In this document: one piece after another, positions 1 to 7,363 of the stretch
Position numbering within the stretch: the first letter of the stretch is position 1
Layout: each line of letters opens with the position of its first letter
Translations under genes and position numbers: made by a program
NCBI RefSeq assembly: GCF_000711955.1
Contig: NZ_JONR01000001.1
Coordinates: 186,001 to 250,000 of the forward strand
Direction of reading: 5' to 3'
Origin: Nevskia soli DSM 19509
Lineage (GTDB): Bacteria > Pseudomonadota > Gammaproteobacteria > Nevskiales > Nevskiaceae
Length of the DNA stretch: 64,000 nucleotides
The notes under the pieces: generated by a model
The model's database searches: none
The model's input: the letters and a program-made list of their open reading frames with translations, nothing else
Told to the model about the DNA's origin: nothing

Positions 1-55
1 CGGGGGCGGCGAGCGCCAGCAGCAGGGCTGCGGTCGCGGTGCGGTTGAAACGCAT
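1..55 (-). CDS. Partial CDS, N-terminal signal peptide only
   Basis: The start of a minus-strand gene that runs off the left edge. It has an ATG at 55 preceded by a strong AAAGGAG ribosome binding site, then MRFNRTATAALLLALAAP, a typical signal peptide (charged start, hydrophobic Ala/Leu core). It lies directly downstream of the YceI and cytochrome b561 genes in the same direction, so it is probably the last visible member of that operon. A second YceI-like periplasmic protein is a common neighbour in such operons, but only 18 residues can be seen and the product cannot be named. Confidence 0.6.
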   Translation of the reverse strand, partial: MRFNRTATAALLLALAAP

Positions 56-82
56 GGGAAAGCTCCTTTGTTTGATCTGGAA

Positions 83-643
83 TCAGTGCTTCGGGGGAAC
101 GACGATGTGGAACTTGATGGTGACCGGGTCGGCGACGGTATCCTTCCACTCATCGTCGCCGATGTTGAAATAGGCGCGCGAGATGGTGACCGCGCCGTCG
201 AAAGCGGCGGTGTCGCCCTCGGTTTTCAGCGTCATCGGAACCGTCAGCGCCTGCGTCTTGCCCTTGAGGCTGAGCGTGCCGCTGGCTTCGTATTTCGTTC
301 CGCCAAGGGACTTCACGCCGCTGGCGTCGAATGTCGCCTTGGGAAAATGCGCGCTATCGAACCAGGCAGGCTTGCGCACTTCACTGTTGTAGTCCTCGTC
401 GCCGAGGTCGAAGCTTGCGGTGTCGATCTCCAGGTGCGCCTTGGCTTGCGCCGGCTTGGCCGGATCGAAATCCACGGCGCCGCGGAACTGCTTGAATGGC
501 GCATCCACCGCCACCTTCATCTGGCTGAATGTCGCGGTGACGCTGCTCTTGGCGGCATTCACCGGCGCATCCGCGGCGGCGGCGCTCAGCGCCAGCAGCA
601 CGATGCCCAAAGCAGCCGCACGCGAGGAGATATTGCGGGACAT
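83..643 (-). CDS. YceI-family periplasmic lipid-binding protein
   Basis: 186 aa with a signal peptide (hydrophobic stretch about 9-23, Ala-rich cleavage site near 25). The mature part is a lipocalin-like YceI domain: repeated beta strands, a QFRGAVDFDP segment, the SFDLGDEDYNSEVR and WFDSAHFPKATF motifs typical of YceI, and a C-terminal IKFHIVVPP strand. YceI proteins bind isoprenoid or other hydrophobic ligands in the periplasm. The gene follows the cytochrome b561 gene by 16 nt, an arrangement (cybB-yceI) seen in many proteobacteria. The ligand is unknown; a quinone- or polyprenoid-type ligand would fit the partnership with a b-type cytochrome, but that is inference. Confidence 0.9.
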   Translation of the reverse strand: MSRNISSRAAALGIVLLALSAAAADAPVNAAKSSVTATFSQMKVAVDAPFKQFRGAVDFDPAKPAQAKAHLEIDTASFDLGDEDYNSEVRKPAWFDSAHFPKATFDASGVKSLGGTKYEASGTLSLKGKTQALTVPMTLKTEGDTAAFDGAVTISRAYFNIGDDEWKDTVADPVTIKFHIVVPPKH

Positions 644-659
644 GGAGAAGAACTCCTGG

Positions 660-1220
660 TTATGAATGGCGCCAGCGCAGCATGCGGCGCAGCGTGTCGT
701 CGCGATCGAAGAAATGGTGCTTCAGTGCCGCCGCCACATGCAGCAGCAGGACATAGAACATCAGCCAGGCGAAGGTCGCATGGATGTCGCCCAGGGCCTC
801 CCCGAGCAGCTTGTTCTTGGCGACGAGGTTGGGCAAAGGGATCAGCTGCAGGTACACCACCCGGTAACCGGTGGCGGAGCTGAACAGCCAGCCGGTGAAG
901 GGGATGGCGAACATCAGCGCATACATCAGGCCATGGGTGAACTTGGCGCCGATCTGCTGCCAGGCCGGCATCGGCGGCATGGCCGGCGGTTGGTGCGTCA
1001 GCCGCCAGATGCCGCGTATCGCCACCAGGGCGAGCACGGTGATGCCCAGCCACTTGTGGTAGGCCATCAGCTTCAGTTTCTGCGGGCTGAACGGCAGATC
1101 CGACACCACCAGCCCCAGGCTGAAGGCGCAAATGATGACGCCCGCCACCACCCAGTGCAGGGCGAGGGCAGTGCGGGTGTAGTTTTTCGGTACCAACGGC
1201 TGCGCCGAGTTCGTATTCAT
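660..1220 (-). CDS. Cytochrome b561 (CybB family)
   Basis: 186 aa, four transmembrane helices (about 16-38, 54-70, 95-113, 145-165). Candidate haem-ligand histidines lie in LHWVVAG (H22), AYHKWLG (H55), FTHGLMY and the last helix (LLHVAAALKHH). This is the size and histidine layout of the CybB/YodB family of membrane-bound di-haem b-type cytochromes that pass electrons to or from ubiquinone. It is the first gene of a short operon with yceI. The Rrf2-type regulator gene lies 30 nt upstream on the same strand and could be co-transcribed and control the operon. Confidence 0.9.
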   Translation of the reverse strand: MNTNSAQPLVPKNYTRTALALHWVVAGVIICAFSLGLVVSDLPFSPQKLKLMAYHKWLGITVLALVAIRGIWRLTHQPPAMPPMPAWQQIGAKFTHGLMYALMFAIPFTGWLFSSATGYRVVYLQLIPLPNLVAKNKLLGEALGDIHATFAWLMFYVLLLHVAAALKHHFFDRDDTLRRMLRWRHS

Positions 1221-1250
1221 CCGGTGAGTGTCGTTTCCCGGCGTTGCGGT

Positions 1251-1703
1251 TCAGTTGCAGCCGGCGTGCGCCGCCGCGGCCTGCGGTACCCGCGCCGTCG
1301 TCTCATCCAGCAGGTTGCGGATGGAGACGCTGTCGAGCGCCAGGCGCAGGGCTTTTTCGGGGTTCGACAGCATGCATTCGAGCGTGGACTGAATGCCGGC
1401 GCTCATCGGGCAATCCGGGTTGGGACTGATGCGGCCGATGGAGAACAGATCGTCCGCCGCGCGGATGGCGTCGTAGACCTGCAGCAGGCTGATCTGGTCC
1501 GGCGCGCGCGCCAGACGGGCCCCGCCGCCGGGTCCGAGCTGGGTTTCCACCAGCCCGGCCTCGCGCAGCATCGACAGCATCCGCCGCACCAGGGCCGGGT
1601 GGGTGCTGATACTCGTGGCCAACTCGTCCGAAGTCACCATGCGCTCCTGTGCCAGACTCATGAAAGTCAGGGCGTAGGTGGCGACAGCGAAGCGGGTATT
1701 CAT
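1251..1703 (-). CDS. Rrf2-family transcriptional regulator
   Basis: 150 aa. The N-terminal winged helix (about 1-65: FAVATYALTFMSLAQ, recognition helix THPALVRRMLSMLREAGLV, then a GPGGGARLAR wing) is the Rrf2 signature. Three cysteines (C98 in NPDCPM, C110, and C149 at the extreme C terminus) could carry a Fe-S cluster or act as a thiol switch, as in NsrR, IscR and RsrR, but the spacing does not match IscR (C-x5-C-x5-C). It lies upstream of cytochrome b561 / yceI and divergently from the aldolase gene, so a redox-responsive role on either side is plausible but unproven. Confidence 0.88.
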   Translation of the reverse strand: MNTRFAVATYALTFMSLAQERMVTSDELATSISTHPALVRRMLSMLREAGLVETQLGPGGGARLARAPDQISLLQVYDAIRAADDLFSIGRISPNPDCPMSAGIQSTLECMLSNPEKALRLALDSVSIRNLLDETTARVPQAAAAHAGCN

Positions 1704-1807
1704 TGCGTGACCATTCTAGTAACTAATTATCGGGAGTCAAGCGCAGGCATAGGCTCGCATATTGCGGCGATGAATGAAGAAAGCGTGATGTATCGGGTGT
1801 TTCCGGC

Positions 1808-1837
1808 TTGGCTCGACCCCCTGCCTGCCGATAAAAT
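1808..1837 (+). promoter_or_regulatory. Candidate sigma-70 promoter of the aldolase gene
   Basis: TTGGCT at 1808-1813 and TAAAAT at 1832-1837 with an 18-bp spacer, about 50 nt before the GTG start at 1886. It was identified by eye from consensus resemblance only. The AT-rich stretch at 1703-1735, beside the Rrf2 gene start, could hold that regulator's site. Confidence 0.45.
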
Positions 1838-1885
1838 GGCCAGTTCAAGTCGATCGAACCGAATTTCCTGCTAGAGGCTTACCCT

Positions 1886-2902
1886 GTGAACGAAAAGATG
1901 CTCCGCGAAACCGCTTTGGCAATGGTTGCCCCCGGCAAAGGCCTGCTGGCCGCCGACGAATCCACTGCCACCATTGCAAAGCGGTTCGAAAAGATCGGTG
2001 TCGAGAATATCGAGCCGAACCGCCAGGCCTACCGTGACATGCTGTTCACCACCCCCGGCTTCGAGCAATACACCAGCGGCGTGATCCTGTTCGAGGAAAC
2101 GCTTTTCCAGAAGAGCCTGGCCGGCCAGGCGTTCCCGGAACTGCTCGCCTCCAAGGGCGTGATCCCGGGTATCAAGGTGGACAAGGGTGCCAAGCCGCTC
2201 GCCGCCGGCGGCCCCGAGGAAACCGTCACCGAAGGTCTCGACGGCCTGCGTGAGCGCCTGGAGAAGTACTACGCCGCTGGCGCGCGCTTCGCCAAGTGGC
2301 GCGCGGTGCTCACCATCGGCGATGGCACGCCGAGCGACAACGCCATCCGCACCAATGCCCATGCCCTGGCGCGTTATGCCGCTCTGTGCCAGGAGGCCAA
2401 CATCGTGCCGATCGTCGAGCCGGAAGTGCTGATGGACGCCGACAACACCATCCAGGTGTGCGAGCAGGTCACCGACCGCGTCCTGGCCGAAGTGTTCGAC
2501 GAACTGTACCGCCAGAACGTCGTGCTGGAAGGCATCGTGCTCAAGCCGAACATGGTCGTGTCCGGCGCCAAGTGTCCGACCCAGGCCGGCGTGCAGGAAG
2601 TGGCCGAGCGTACCCTCAAGGTGTTGACCCGCCGTGTGCCGGGCGCCGTGCCGGGCATCGCCTTCCTCTCCGGCGGCCAGTCGGATGAACTGGCGACCGC
2701 CCACCTCGACGCCATGAACAAGATCGGCAACCTGCCCTGGAAGCTGACCTTCTCCTACGGCCGCGCCCTGCAGGCCGCCGCGCTCAAGGCCTGGGGCGGC
2801 AAGAACGTGGACGCCGGCAAGCTGGCCCACCTGCACCGCGCCAAGATGAACGGGCTGGCGGCACTGGGCCAGTGGGACAAGAAGCTGGAAAAGGCGGCCT
2901 AA
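1886..2902 (+). CDS. Class I fructose-bisphosphate aldolase
   Basis: 338 aa, GTG start with GAGG 8 nt upstream. It catalyses reversible cleavage of fructose 1,6-bisphosphate to DHAP and glyceraldehyde 3-phosphate in glycolysis and gluconeogenesis. It is colinear with the animal/plant-type class I family: N-terminal KGLLAADESTATIAKRF, KWRAVL (K137), PIVEPEVL, and the Schiff-base lysine K220 in VLKPNMV, followed by FLSGGQS and the FSYGRALQ end. It lacks the Zn ligands of class II FbaA and does not resemble the DhnA/FbaB archaeal-type class I enzymes. It is monocistronic, closed by a strong terminator. Many proteobacteria use class II instead, so this copy may be the main enzyme or an auxiliary one. 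Confidence 0.95.
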   Translation: MNEKMLRETALAMVAPGKGLLAADESTATIAKRFEKIGVENIEPNRQAYRDMLFTTPGFEQYTSGVILFEETLFQKSLAGQAFPELLASKGVIPGIKVDKGAKPLAAGGPEETVTEGLDGLRERLEKYYAAGARFAKWRAVLTIGDGTPSDNAIRTNAHALARYAALCQEANIVPIVEPEVLMDADNTIQVCEQVTDRVLAEVFDELYRQNVVLEGIVLKPNMVVSGAKCPTQAGVQEVAERTLKVLTRRVPGAVPGIAFLSGGQSDELATAHLDAMNKIGNLPWKLTFSYGRALQAAALKAWGGKNVDAGKLAHLHRAKMNGLAALGQWDKKLEKAA

Positions 2903-2923
2903 GCCGAACGGTTGCAAACCGGA

Positions 2924-2957
2924 CCCGCTCGCGGAGTTTCTGCGAGCGGGTTTTTTT
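2924..2957 (+). terminator. Rho-independent terminator after the aldolase gene
   Basis: A 9-bp stem (CCCGCTCGC at 2924-2932 with GCGAGCGGG at 2942-2950) is followed directly by seven T residues. It separates the aldolase gene from the downstream SDR gene. Confidence 0.92.
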
Positions 2958-2988
2958 ATGTCCCGCGTGTCGCAGTGTGGGGAATGAC

Positions 2989-3783
2989 ATGACGCAACTG
3001 GCAGGCAAAGTAGTCTGGATCACCGGTGCTTCTTCCGGCATCGGTGAGGCACTGGCGTTGCTGGCTTCGAAGCGCGGCGCCAGGCTGGTGCTCACCGCAC
3101 GGCGCCTGCCGGAACTGGAGCGCGTGCGGGCCTTGTGCGCGGACGCGCAGAACGTGGCGTTGCTGCCTGCGGACCTCGCGGCGTTCGACGCCGGCGAGTT
3201 GACCAGGCAGGCGGAAACCTGTTTCGGTCGCATCGACGTGCTGGTCAACAACGCCGGCATTTCACAGCGCAGCCTATTGAAGGACACCGAGATGAGCGTC
3301 TACCGGCGGATCATGGAACTTGATTTCTTCGCACCGGTGGCCCTGACCAGGGCGGTGTTGCCCAATATGCGCGCGCGGGGTGCGGGTCACATCGTGATGA
3401 TCGGCAGCGTGGTCAGCAAGATCGGCGTGCCGCTGCGCACCGGTTATTCCGCAGCCAAGCACGCCATTGCCGGATTCACCGAGGCCGCCGCTGCCGAGCT
3501 GTGGCGCGATGGCGTGAGGTTCACGCTGGCCTGCCCCGGCTTCGTCAGAACCCAGGTATCGGTAAATGCCCTCGGCGCCAGCGGTGAGAAGCACGGGGTG
3601 GTGGATGAAGACATCCTCAAGGGCCTGTCGCCGGAGCAGTGTGCGGAGGGCATCTGGCGCGCCGTGGCCAAAGACAGGGAAGATGTACTTATTGCCGGCC
3701 GCGAGCATTTGTACGTACTGATCAAGCGTTTCGCGCCGGCACTATTCGCCCATGTCCTGAAGCGCGCCAAGGCGACTTCCTGA
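2989..3783 (+). CDS. Short-chain dehydrogenase/reductase
   Basis: 264 aa. ATG at 2989 follows a GGGGA site; an upstream in-frame start would run through the terminator and is rejected. Classical SDR layout: the TGASSGIG nucleotide-binding motif at 12-19, LVNNAG at 85-90, catalytic Ser140, Tyr153 and Lys157 (YSAAK), then CPGFVRT. The C-terminal part, with LIKRFAPALFAHVLKRAK, resembles DHRS7-like SDRs. Substrate unknown. It is followed convergently, with a 22-nt gap, by the YheT-like hydrolase gene. Confidence 0.88.
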   Translation: MTQLAGKVVWITGASSGIGEALALLASKRGARLVLTARRLPELERVRALCADAQNVALLPADLAAFDAGELTRQAETCFGRIDVLVNNAGISQRSLLKDTEMSVYRRIMELDFFAPVALTRAVLPNMRARGAGHIVMIGSVVSKIGVPLRTGYSAAKHAIAGFTEAAAAELWRDGVRFTLACPGFVRTQVSVNALGASGEKHGVVDEDILKGLSPEQCAEGIWRAVAKDREDVLIAGREHLYVLIKRFAPALFAHVLKRAKATS

Positions 3784-3805
3784 ACACGCCCGGACCGGCG
3801 GCGAC

Positions 3806-4813
3806 TTAAGCCAGTCCTTCCAGCAATTTCATCACCCGCCGCTCGGCCCAACATTCCAATCCCAGGCTGTCGATGAAGCCGCAGTGGCCACCGCGCGCCG
3901 GAGCGTCGTACTGGATCACCGAACCACGCGCTTCCAGCCCGGCGAAGTCGCGGAACGGAATCACCGGATCGTCCTGGGCGGTGATGATCGCCAGCGGCGA
4001 GGCCGAAGCCATCAGCATCGTCGGCGTCAGCGTGTAGGTGCCGAGGTAGTCCTCGCTGCTCGGGAAATCGGTGAAGTCGCTGACGAAGCGCCGCGTCGTC
4101 TCGACGAAGGTCTTGATGCCCGCGTAGGGGCTGAAATCGTAACGCCCGGGCCAGGCCTGATCCTTGGCGCGCAGGGTCTTGCGCCATTTGCCGATGAAGT
4201 AGCGGCGGAACAACAGTGGGCCCTGGTCGATGGCGTGCAGCGTGGCGCCGGGATCGATCGCCGGCGAAATGCCAATGGACAGCCGCGGCGTCACGCCCGC
4301 CGCAGGCCCTTGCATGCCGACCCGCAGGGCGAAATTGCCGCCCAGCGAAAAGCCGATCACCGCCAGCGGCAGCGCCGCATCGAACTGCTGCACGGCGCGG
4401 ATCGCACCCAGCACCTCATCCATGCGGGCCGAGTGGAATGGCTCGGCGTTGAGCGCGTGGGTGCCGCCGTGGTCGCGCAGGTTGAGTCGGAAGATGTTCC
4501 AGCCCCCCGCATATGCCTGGCAGGCCATCGAGTAGACATAAGCCGAGTCGTGGTGGCCCTCCCAGCCGTGAATCAGCACCAGCAGGCCGCGTGGCGCCGC
4601 GCCTTCCGGCAGGCGCGAGTGGTAGCCGACCAGGCGCACCCCGTCGCCGCAGTCGAGCACATGCTTCTGCGCCACCGCGTCCATCCGGCTGCCGCGTTTC
4701 AGCCACAGCCGGCGGCGCGGGCCCTTGGTGGCGAGGATCGACTGCACCTGCGGATTGGCCAACATCCAAGACGGGCGGAAGTTGGCATCCTCGGCAACCG
4801 GCGCAACGCTCAT
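3806..4813 (-). CDS. YheT-like alpha/beta-fold hydrolase
   Basis: 335 aa of the YheT/ABHD1-3 family: an N-terminal NPQVQSILATKGPRRR segment, LIHGWEGHHDSAYV (oxyanion region), LNLRDHGGTHALN, nucleophile elbow GFSLGGN, an acid in the AQDDPVIPF loop and the final histidine in ARGGHCGFID. These enzymes are esterases of uncertain substrate. The start codon overlaps the stop of dapE by 4 nt (ATGA), so the two are translationally coupled. Confidence 0.9.
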   Translation of the reverse strand: MSVAPVAEDANFRPSWMLANPQVQSILATKGPRRRLWLKRGSRMDAVAQKHVLDCGDGVRLVGYHSRLPEGAAPRGLLVLIHGWEGHHDSAYVYSMACQAYAGGWNIFRLNLRDHGGTHALNAEPFHSARMDEVLGAIRAVQQFDAALPLAVIGFSLGGNFALRVGMQGPAAGVTPRLSIGISPAIDPGATLHAIDQGPLLFRRYFIGKWRKTLRAKDQAWPGRYDFSPYAGIKTFVETTRRFVSDFTDFPSSEDYLGTYTLTPTMLMASASPLAIITAQDDPVIPFRDFAGLEARGSVIQYDAPARGGHCGFIDSLGLECWAERRVMKLLEGLA

Positions 4814-5943
4814 CGCAGCAGCCGCACCAGGGTGTTTTCGTAGATCAGGCTGAGCCGGTCGAGGTCCGCCACGTTCACGTGTTCATCGACCTTGTGGATG
4901 CTGTCATTGATCGGCCCGATCTCCACCACCTCGGTCCCGAGGGGGGCGATGAAGCGCGCATCCGAGGTGCCGCCGCCGGTGAACTGCTCGGCGCGCAGGC
5001 CGGTGATCTCGCCAATGGCGGCCTGCGCCGCCTCGATCAGCTTGCCCTGGCGGGTGAGGAAGGGCTCGCCAGTGTGCCACCAGTCCGCTTCGTAGCGCGG
5101 CAGGTGGCGGTCCAGCACGGCGTGCACGCGGGCCTTCAGGCCTTCCGCAGTGGACTCGGTGCAGTAGCGGAAGTTGAACACCACCTCGACTTCCCCGGGG
5201 ATGACGTTGTTGGCGCCGGTGCCGCCGTGGACATTGGAAATCTGGAACGAGGTCGGCGGGAAGTGCACGTTGCCGCGGTCCCACTCGGTGGCGACCAGTT
5301 CCGCCAGCGCCGGCGCCAGGCGATGGATGGGATTGTCGGCCTTGTGTGGATAGGCGACATGGCCCTGCTTGCCGAACACGCGCAGATTGCAGCCGAGCGA
5401 GCCGCGCCGGCCGACCACGATGCGGTCGCCGAGCTGCGCATTGCTGGAGGCTTCGCCGACGATGGCATATTCCGGCCGGATGCCGCGGCCGCGCAGCACC
5501 TCGGCCACATATTTGGTGCCATGCCGCGCCATGCCTTCTTCGTCGCTGGTGACGAGGAAGGCCAGGCGGCCCTTGAGCGGTCCGCGCGCGAGCAGGCGTT
5601 CGGTGGCGCAGACCATCGCCGCCAGGCCGCTCTTCATGTCGGCCGCGCCGCGGCCATAGAGCACGCCGTCACGGATCTGCGGCAGGAACGGATCGCTGCT
5701 CCAGCGTTCCAGGGGACCGGTTGGAACGACGTCGGTATGCCCGGCCAGCACCGCCAGGGGGCCGCTGTCTCCGAATATCGCCCACAGGTTGGTGACGCCT
5801 TCCTGGTCGAGCCATTCCAGCCTGAAGCCGAGCTTCTCTAGGCGCGCGCCGATCACGGCGCAACAGCCGGCGTCGTCCGGCGTCAGCGAGCGCCGGGCGA
5901 TCAGTTCGCGGGCGAGATTCAGGGTGGGCGATTCGGGTTGCAT
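4810..5943 (-). CDS. dapE: Succinyl-diaminopimelate desuccinylase
   Basis: 377 aa, full length for DapE (M20 family). It hydrolyses N-succinyl-LL-DAP to LL-DAP and succinate in lysine and peptidoglycan precursor synthesis, using two Zn ions. Visible motifs: LAGHTDVVPTGP (first metal His and catalytic Asp), YGRGAADMKSGLAA (bridging Asp), TSDEEG (general base Glu and metal Glu), GEASSN, and the C-terminal GGTSDARFI and NDSIHKVDE (last metal His). dapD lies about 600 bp away on the same strand, so two steps of the succinylase branch are close together, interrupted by an unrelated plus-strand gene. Confidence 0.97.
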   Translation of the reverse strand: MQPESPTLNLARELIARRSLTPDDAGCCAVIGARLEKLGFRLEWLDQEGVTNLWAIFGDSGPLAVLAGHTDVVPTGPLERWSSDPFLPQIRDGVLYGRGAADMKSGLAAMVCATERLLARGPLKGRLAFLVTSDEEGMARHGTKYVAEVLRGRGIRPEYAIVGEASSNAQLGDRIVVGRRGSLGCNLRVFGKQGHVAYPHKADNPIHRLAPALAELVATEWDRGNVHFPPTSFQISNVHGGTGANNVIPGEVEVVFNFRYCTESTAEGLKARVHAVLDRHLPRYEADWWHTGEPFLTRQGKLIEAAQAAIGEITGLRAEQFTGGGTSDARFIAPLGTEVVEIGPINDSIHKVDEHVNVADLDRLSLIYENTLVRLLR

Positions 5944-6027
5944 CGGAGTCTGGTCTTGGTTTGGCAGATGCTAGCCTAGCAAGGCATGCTGGGCGCCGCG
6001 AATGACGCGGCAGGCTGGGGCGGAAAC

Positions 6028-6537
6028 ATGGCAGCTGTGGAAGTGGACCACATCGTGTCGATCGCCGACGTGATCCGGCTGGCGGTGGCGCCGGTGTTCC
6101 TGCTGTCCGGCATCGCCGCGCTGCTCAATGTGCTGACCAGCCGGCTGGCGCGCATCGTCGACCGCGGCCGCCATCTGGAAATGGAGTTTCCAGGTGCCGC
6201 GCCCGGACGCATGCAGACGCTGCGCGAAAGCCTGGGCCGGCTGGCGCTGCGCGCTCGCCTGGTCAGCTGGGGCATCAGCCTGTGCACCGGCAGCGCCATC
6301 CTGGTCAGCGTCGTGGTGGTGGTCCTGTTCATCGACTCGCTCACCGGCGTCAATTTCAGCGCCCTCATCGCCGTGCTGTTCATCATGGCGATGGCGGCAT
6401 TGACGCTCGGCCTGGTCTGCTTCCTGCGCGAAATTTCGCTGGCCACCCGTCACCTGCGCATCGGCGAGCCGGAGCCGGAGCATTCGCCGACGGGGCAGGT
6501 GGTCGATACCGGGCCTGCCCGCCGGAGCGGCGGCTGA
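6028..6537 (+). CDS. DUF2721 family membrane protein
   Basis: 169 aa from ATG 6028; a longer reading from 5986 is possible, but the conserved family start (VDHIVSIADVIRLAVAPVFLLSGIAALLNVLTSRLARIVDR) begins just after 6028. Three hydrophobic helices: about 12-35, 83-107 and 113-135. The RLARIVDRGRHLE segment after the first helix is typical of DUF2721. Function unknown. It sits alone between dapE and dapD, convergent with dapD (4-nt gap). Confidence 0.8.
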   Translation: MAAVEVDHIVSIADVIRLAVAPVFLLSGIAALLNVLTSRLARIVDRGRHLEMEFPGAAPGRMQTLRESLGRLALRARLVSWGISLCTGSAILVSVVVVVLFIDSLTGVNFSALIAVLFIMAMAALTLGLVCFLREISLATRHLRIGEPEPEHSPTGQVVDTGPARRSGG

Positions 6538-6541
6538 GCTT

Positions 6542-7363
6542 TTACAGATCGCGCAGCAGGGCGTTGATGCCGACCTTGGCGCGGGTCTGCGCATCGACGC
6601 GCTTCACGATCACGGCGCAGGTGAGGTTGTAGCGGCCGCCGTCCTTCGGCAGCGAGCCGGGCACCACCACCGCGCCTGCCGGCACGCGGCCGTAGGAGAT
6701 CTGGCCGTTCTCGCGATCGTAGATCGGGGTGCTCTGGCCGATGAATACGCCCATCGACAGTACCGCGCCCTTCTCGATGACCACACCTTCCACCACTTCC
6801 GAACGGGCGCCGATGAAGCAATCGTCCTCGATGATGGTGGGGCTGGCCTGCAGCGGTTCCAGCACGCCGCCGATGCCGACGCCGCCGGACAGGTGCACGT
6901 TGGCGCCGATCTGCGCGCAGGAGCCGACCGTGGCCCAGGTATCGACCATGGTGCCCTTGCCGACATGGGCGCCGATATTGACGTAGCTGGGCATCAGGAT
7001 CGCGCCCGGGGCAATGTAGGCGCCGCGGCGTACCGCGGCCGGCGGCACCACGCGCGCTCCCTGCTGCTTGAACTGGGTTTCGCTCCAGCCGTCGAACTTC
7101 AGCGGCACCTTGTCGTAGCCGGACAGGCTGCCCATTTCGATCGGCGCGTTGTCATGCAGGCGGAAGTACAGCAGCACCGCCTTTTTCAGCCATTCGTTCA
7201 CCACCCAGCCGGCCGCGGTCGGCTCGGCGACGCGTGCCTCGCCGGCATCGAGCAGCGCGATGGCGCTTTCGACGGCGGTGCGGACGTGGGTTTCGCTGGT
7301 ATCCAGCGAGGCGCGCTTTTCCCAAGCGTGCTCAACGATTACTTTTGCTTCAGTCGCGTTCAT
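6542..7363 (-). CDS. dapD: Tetrahydrodipicolinate N-succinyltransferase
   Basis: 273 aa from ATG 7363, the family's usual length (E. coli 274); an 11-residue longer frame from 7396 adds an unconserved Pro-rich start. It transfers succinyl from succinyl-CoA to tetrahydrodipicolinate in the lysine/DAP pathway. An N-terminal helical domain is followed by a left-handed beta helix of hexapeptide repeats (GAYIAPGAILMPSYVNIGAHVGKGTMVDTWATVGSC and onward, about 110-240). The 5' end overlaps the end of glnD by 14 nt, so the two are probably co-transcribed; map-glnD-dapD is the usual gammaproteobacterial order. Confidence 0.97.
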   Translation of the reverse strand: MNATEAKVIVEHAWEKRASLDTSETHVRTAVESAIALLDAGEARVAEPTAAGWVVNEWLKKAVLLYFRLHDNAPIEMGSLSGYDKVPLKFDGWSETQFKQQGARVVPPAAVRRGAYIAPGAILMPSYVNIGAHVGKGTMVDTWATVGSCAQIGANVHLSGGVGIGGVLEPLQASPTIIEDDCFIGARSEVVEGVVIEKGAVLSMGVFIGQSTPIYDRENGQISYGRVPAGAVVVPGSLPKDGGRYNLTCAVIVKRVDAQTRAKVGINALLRDL

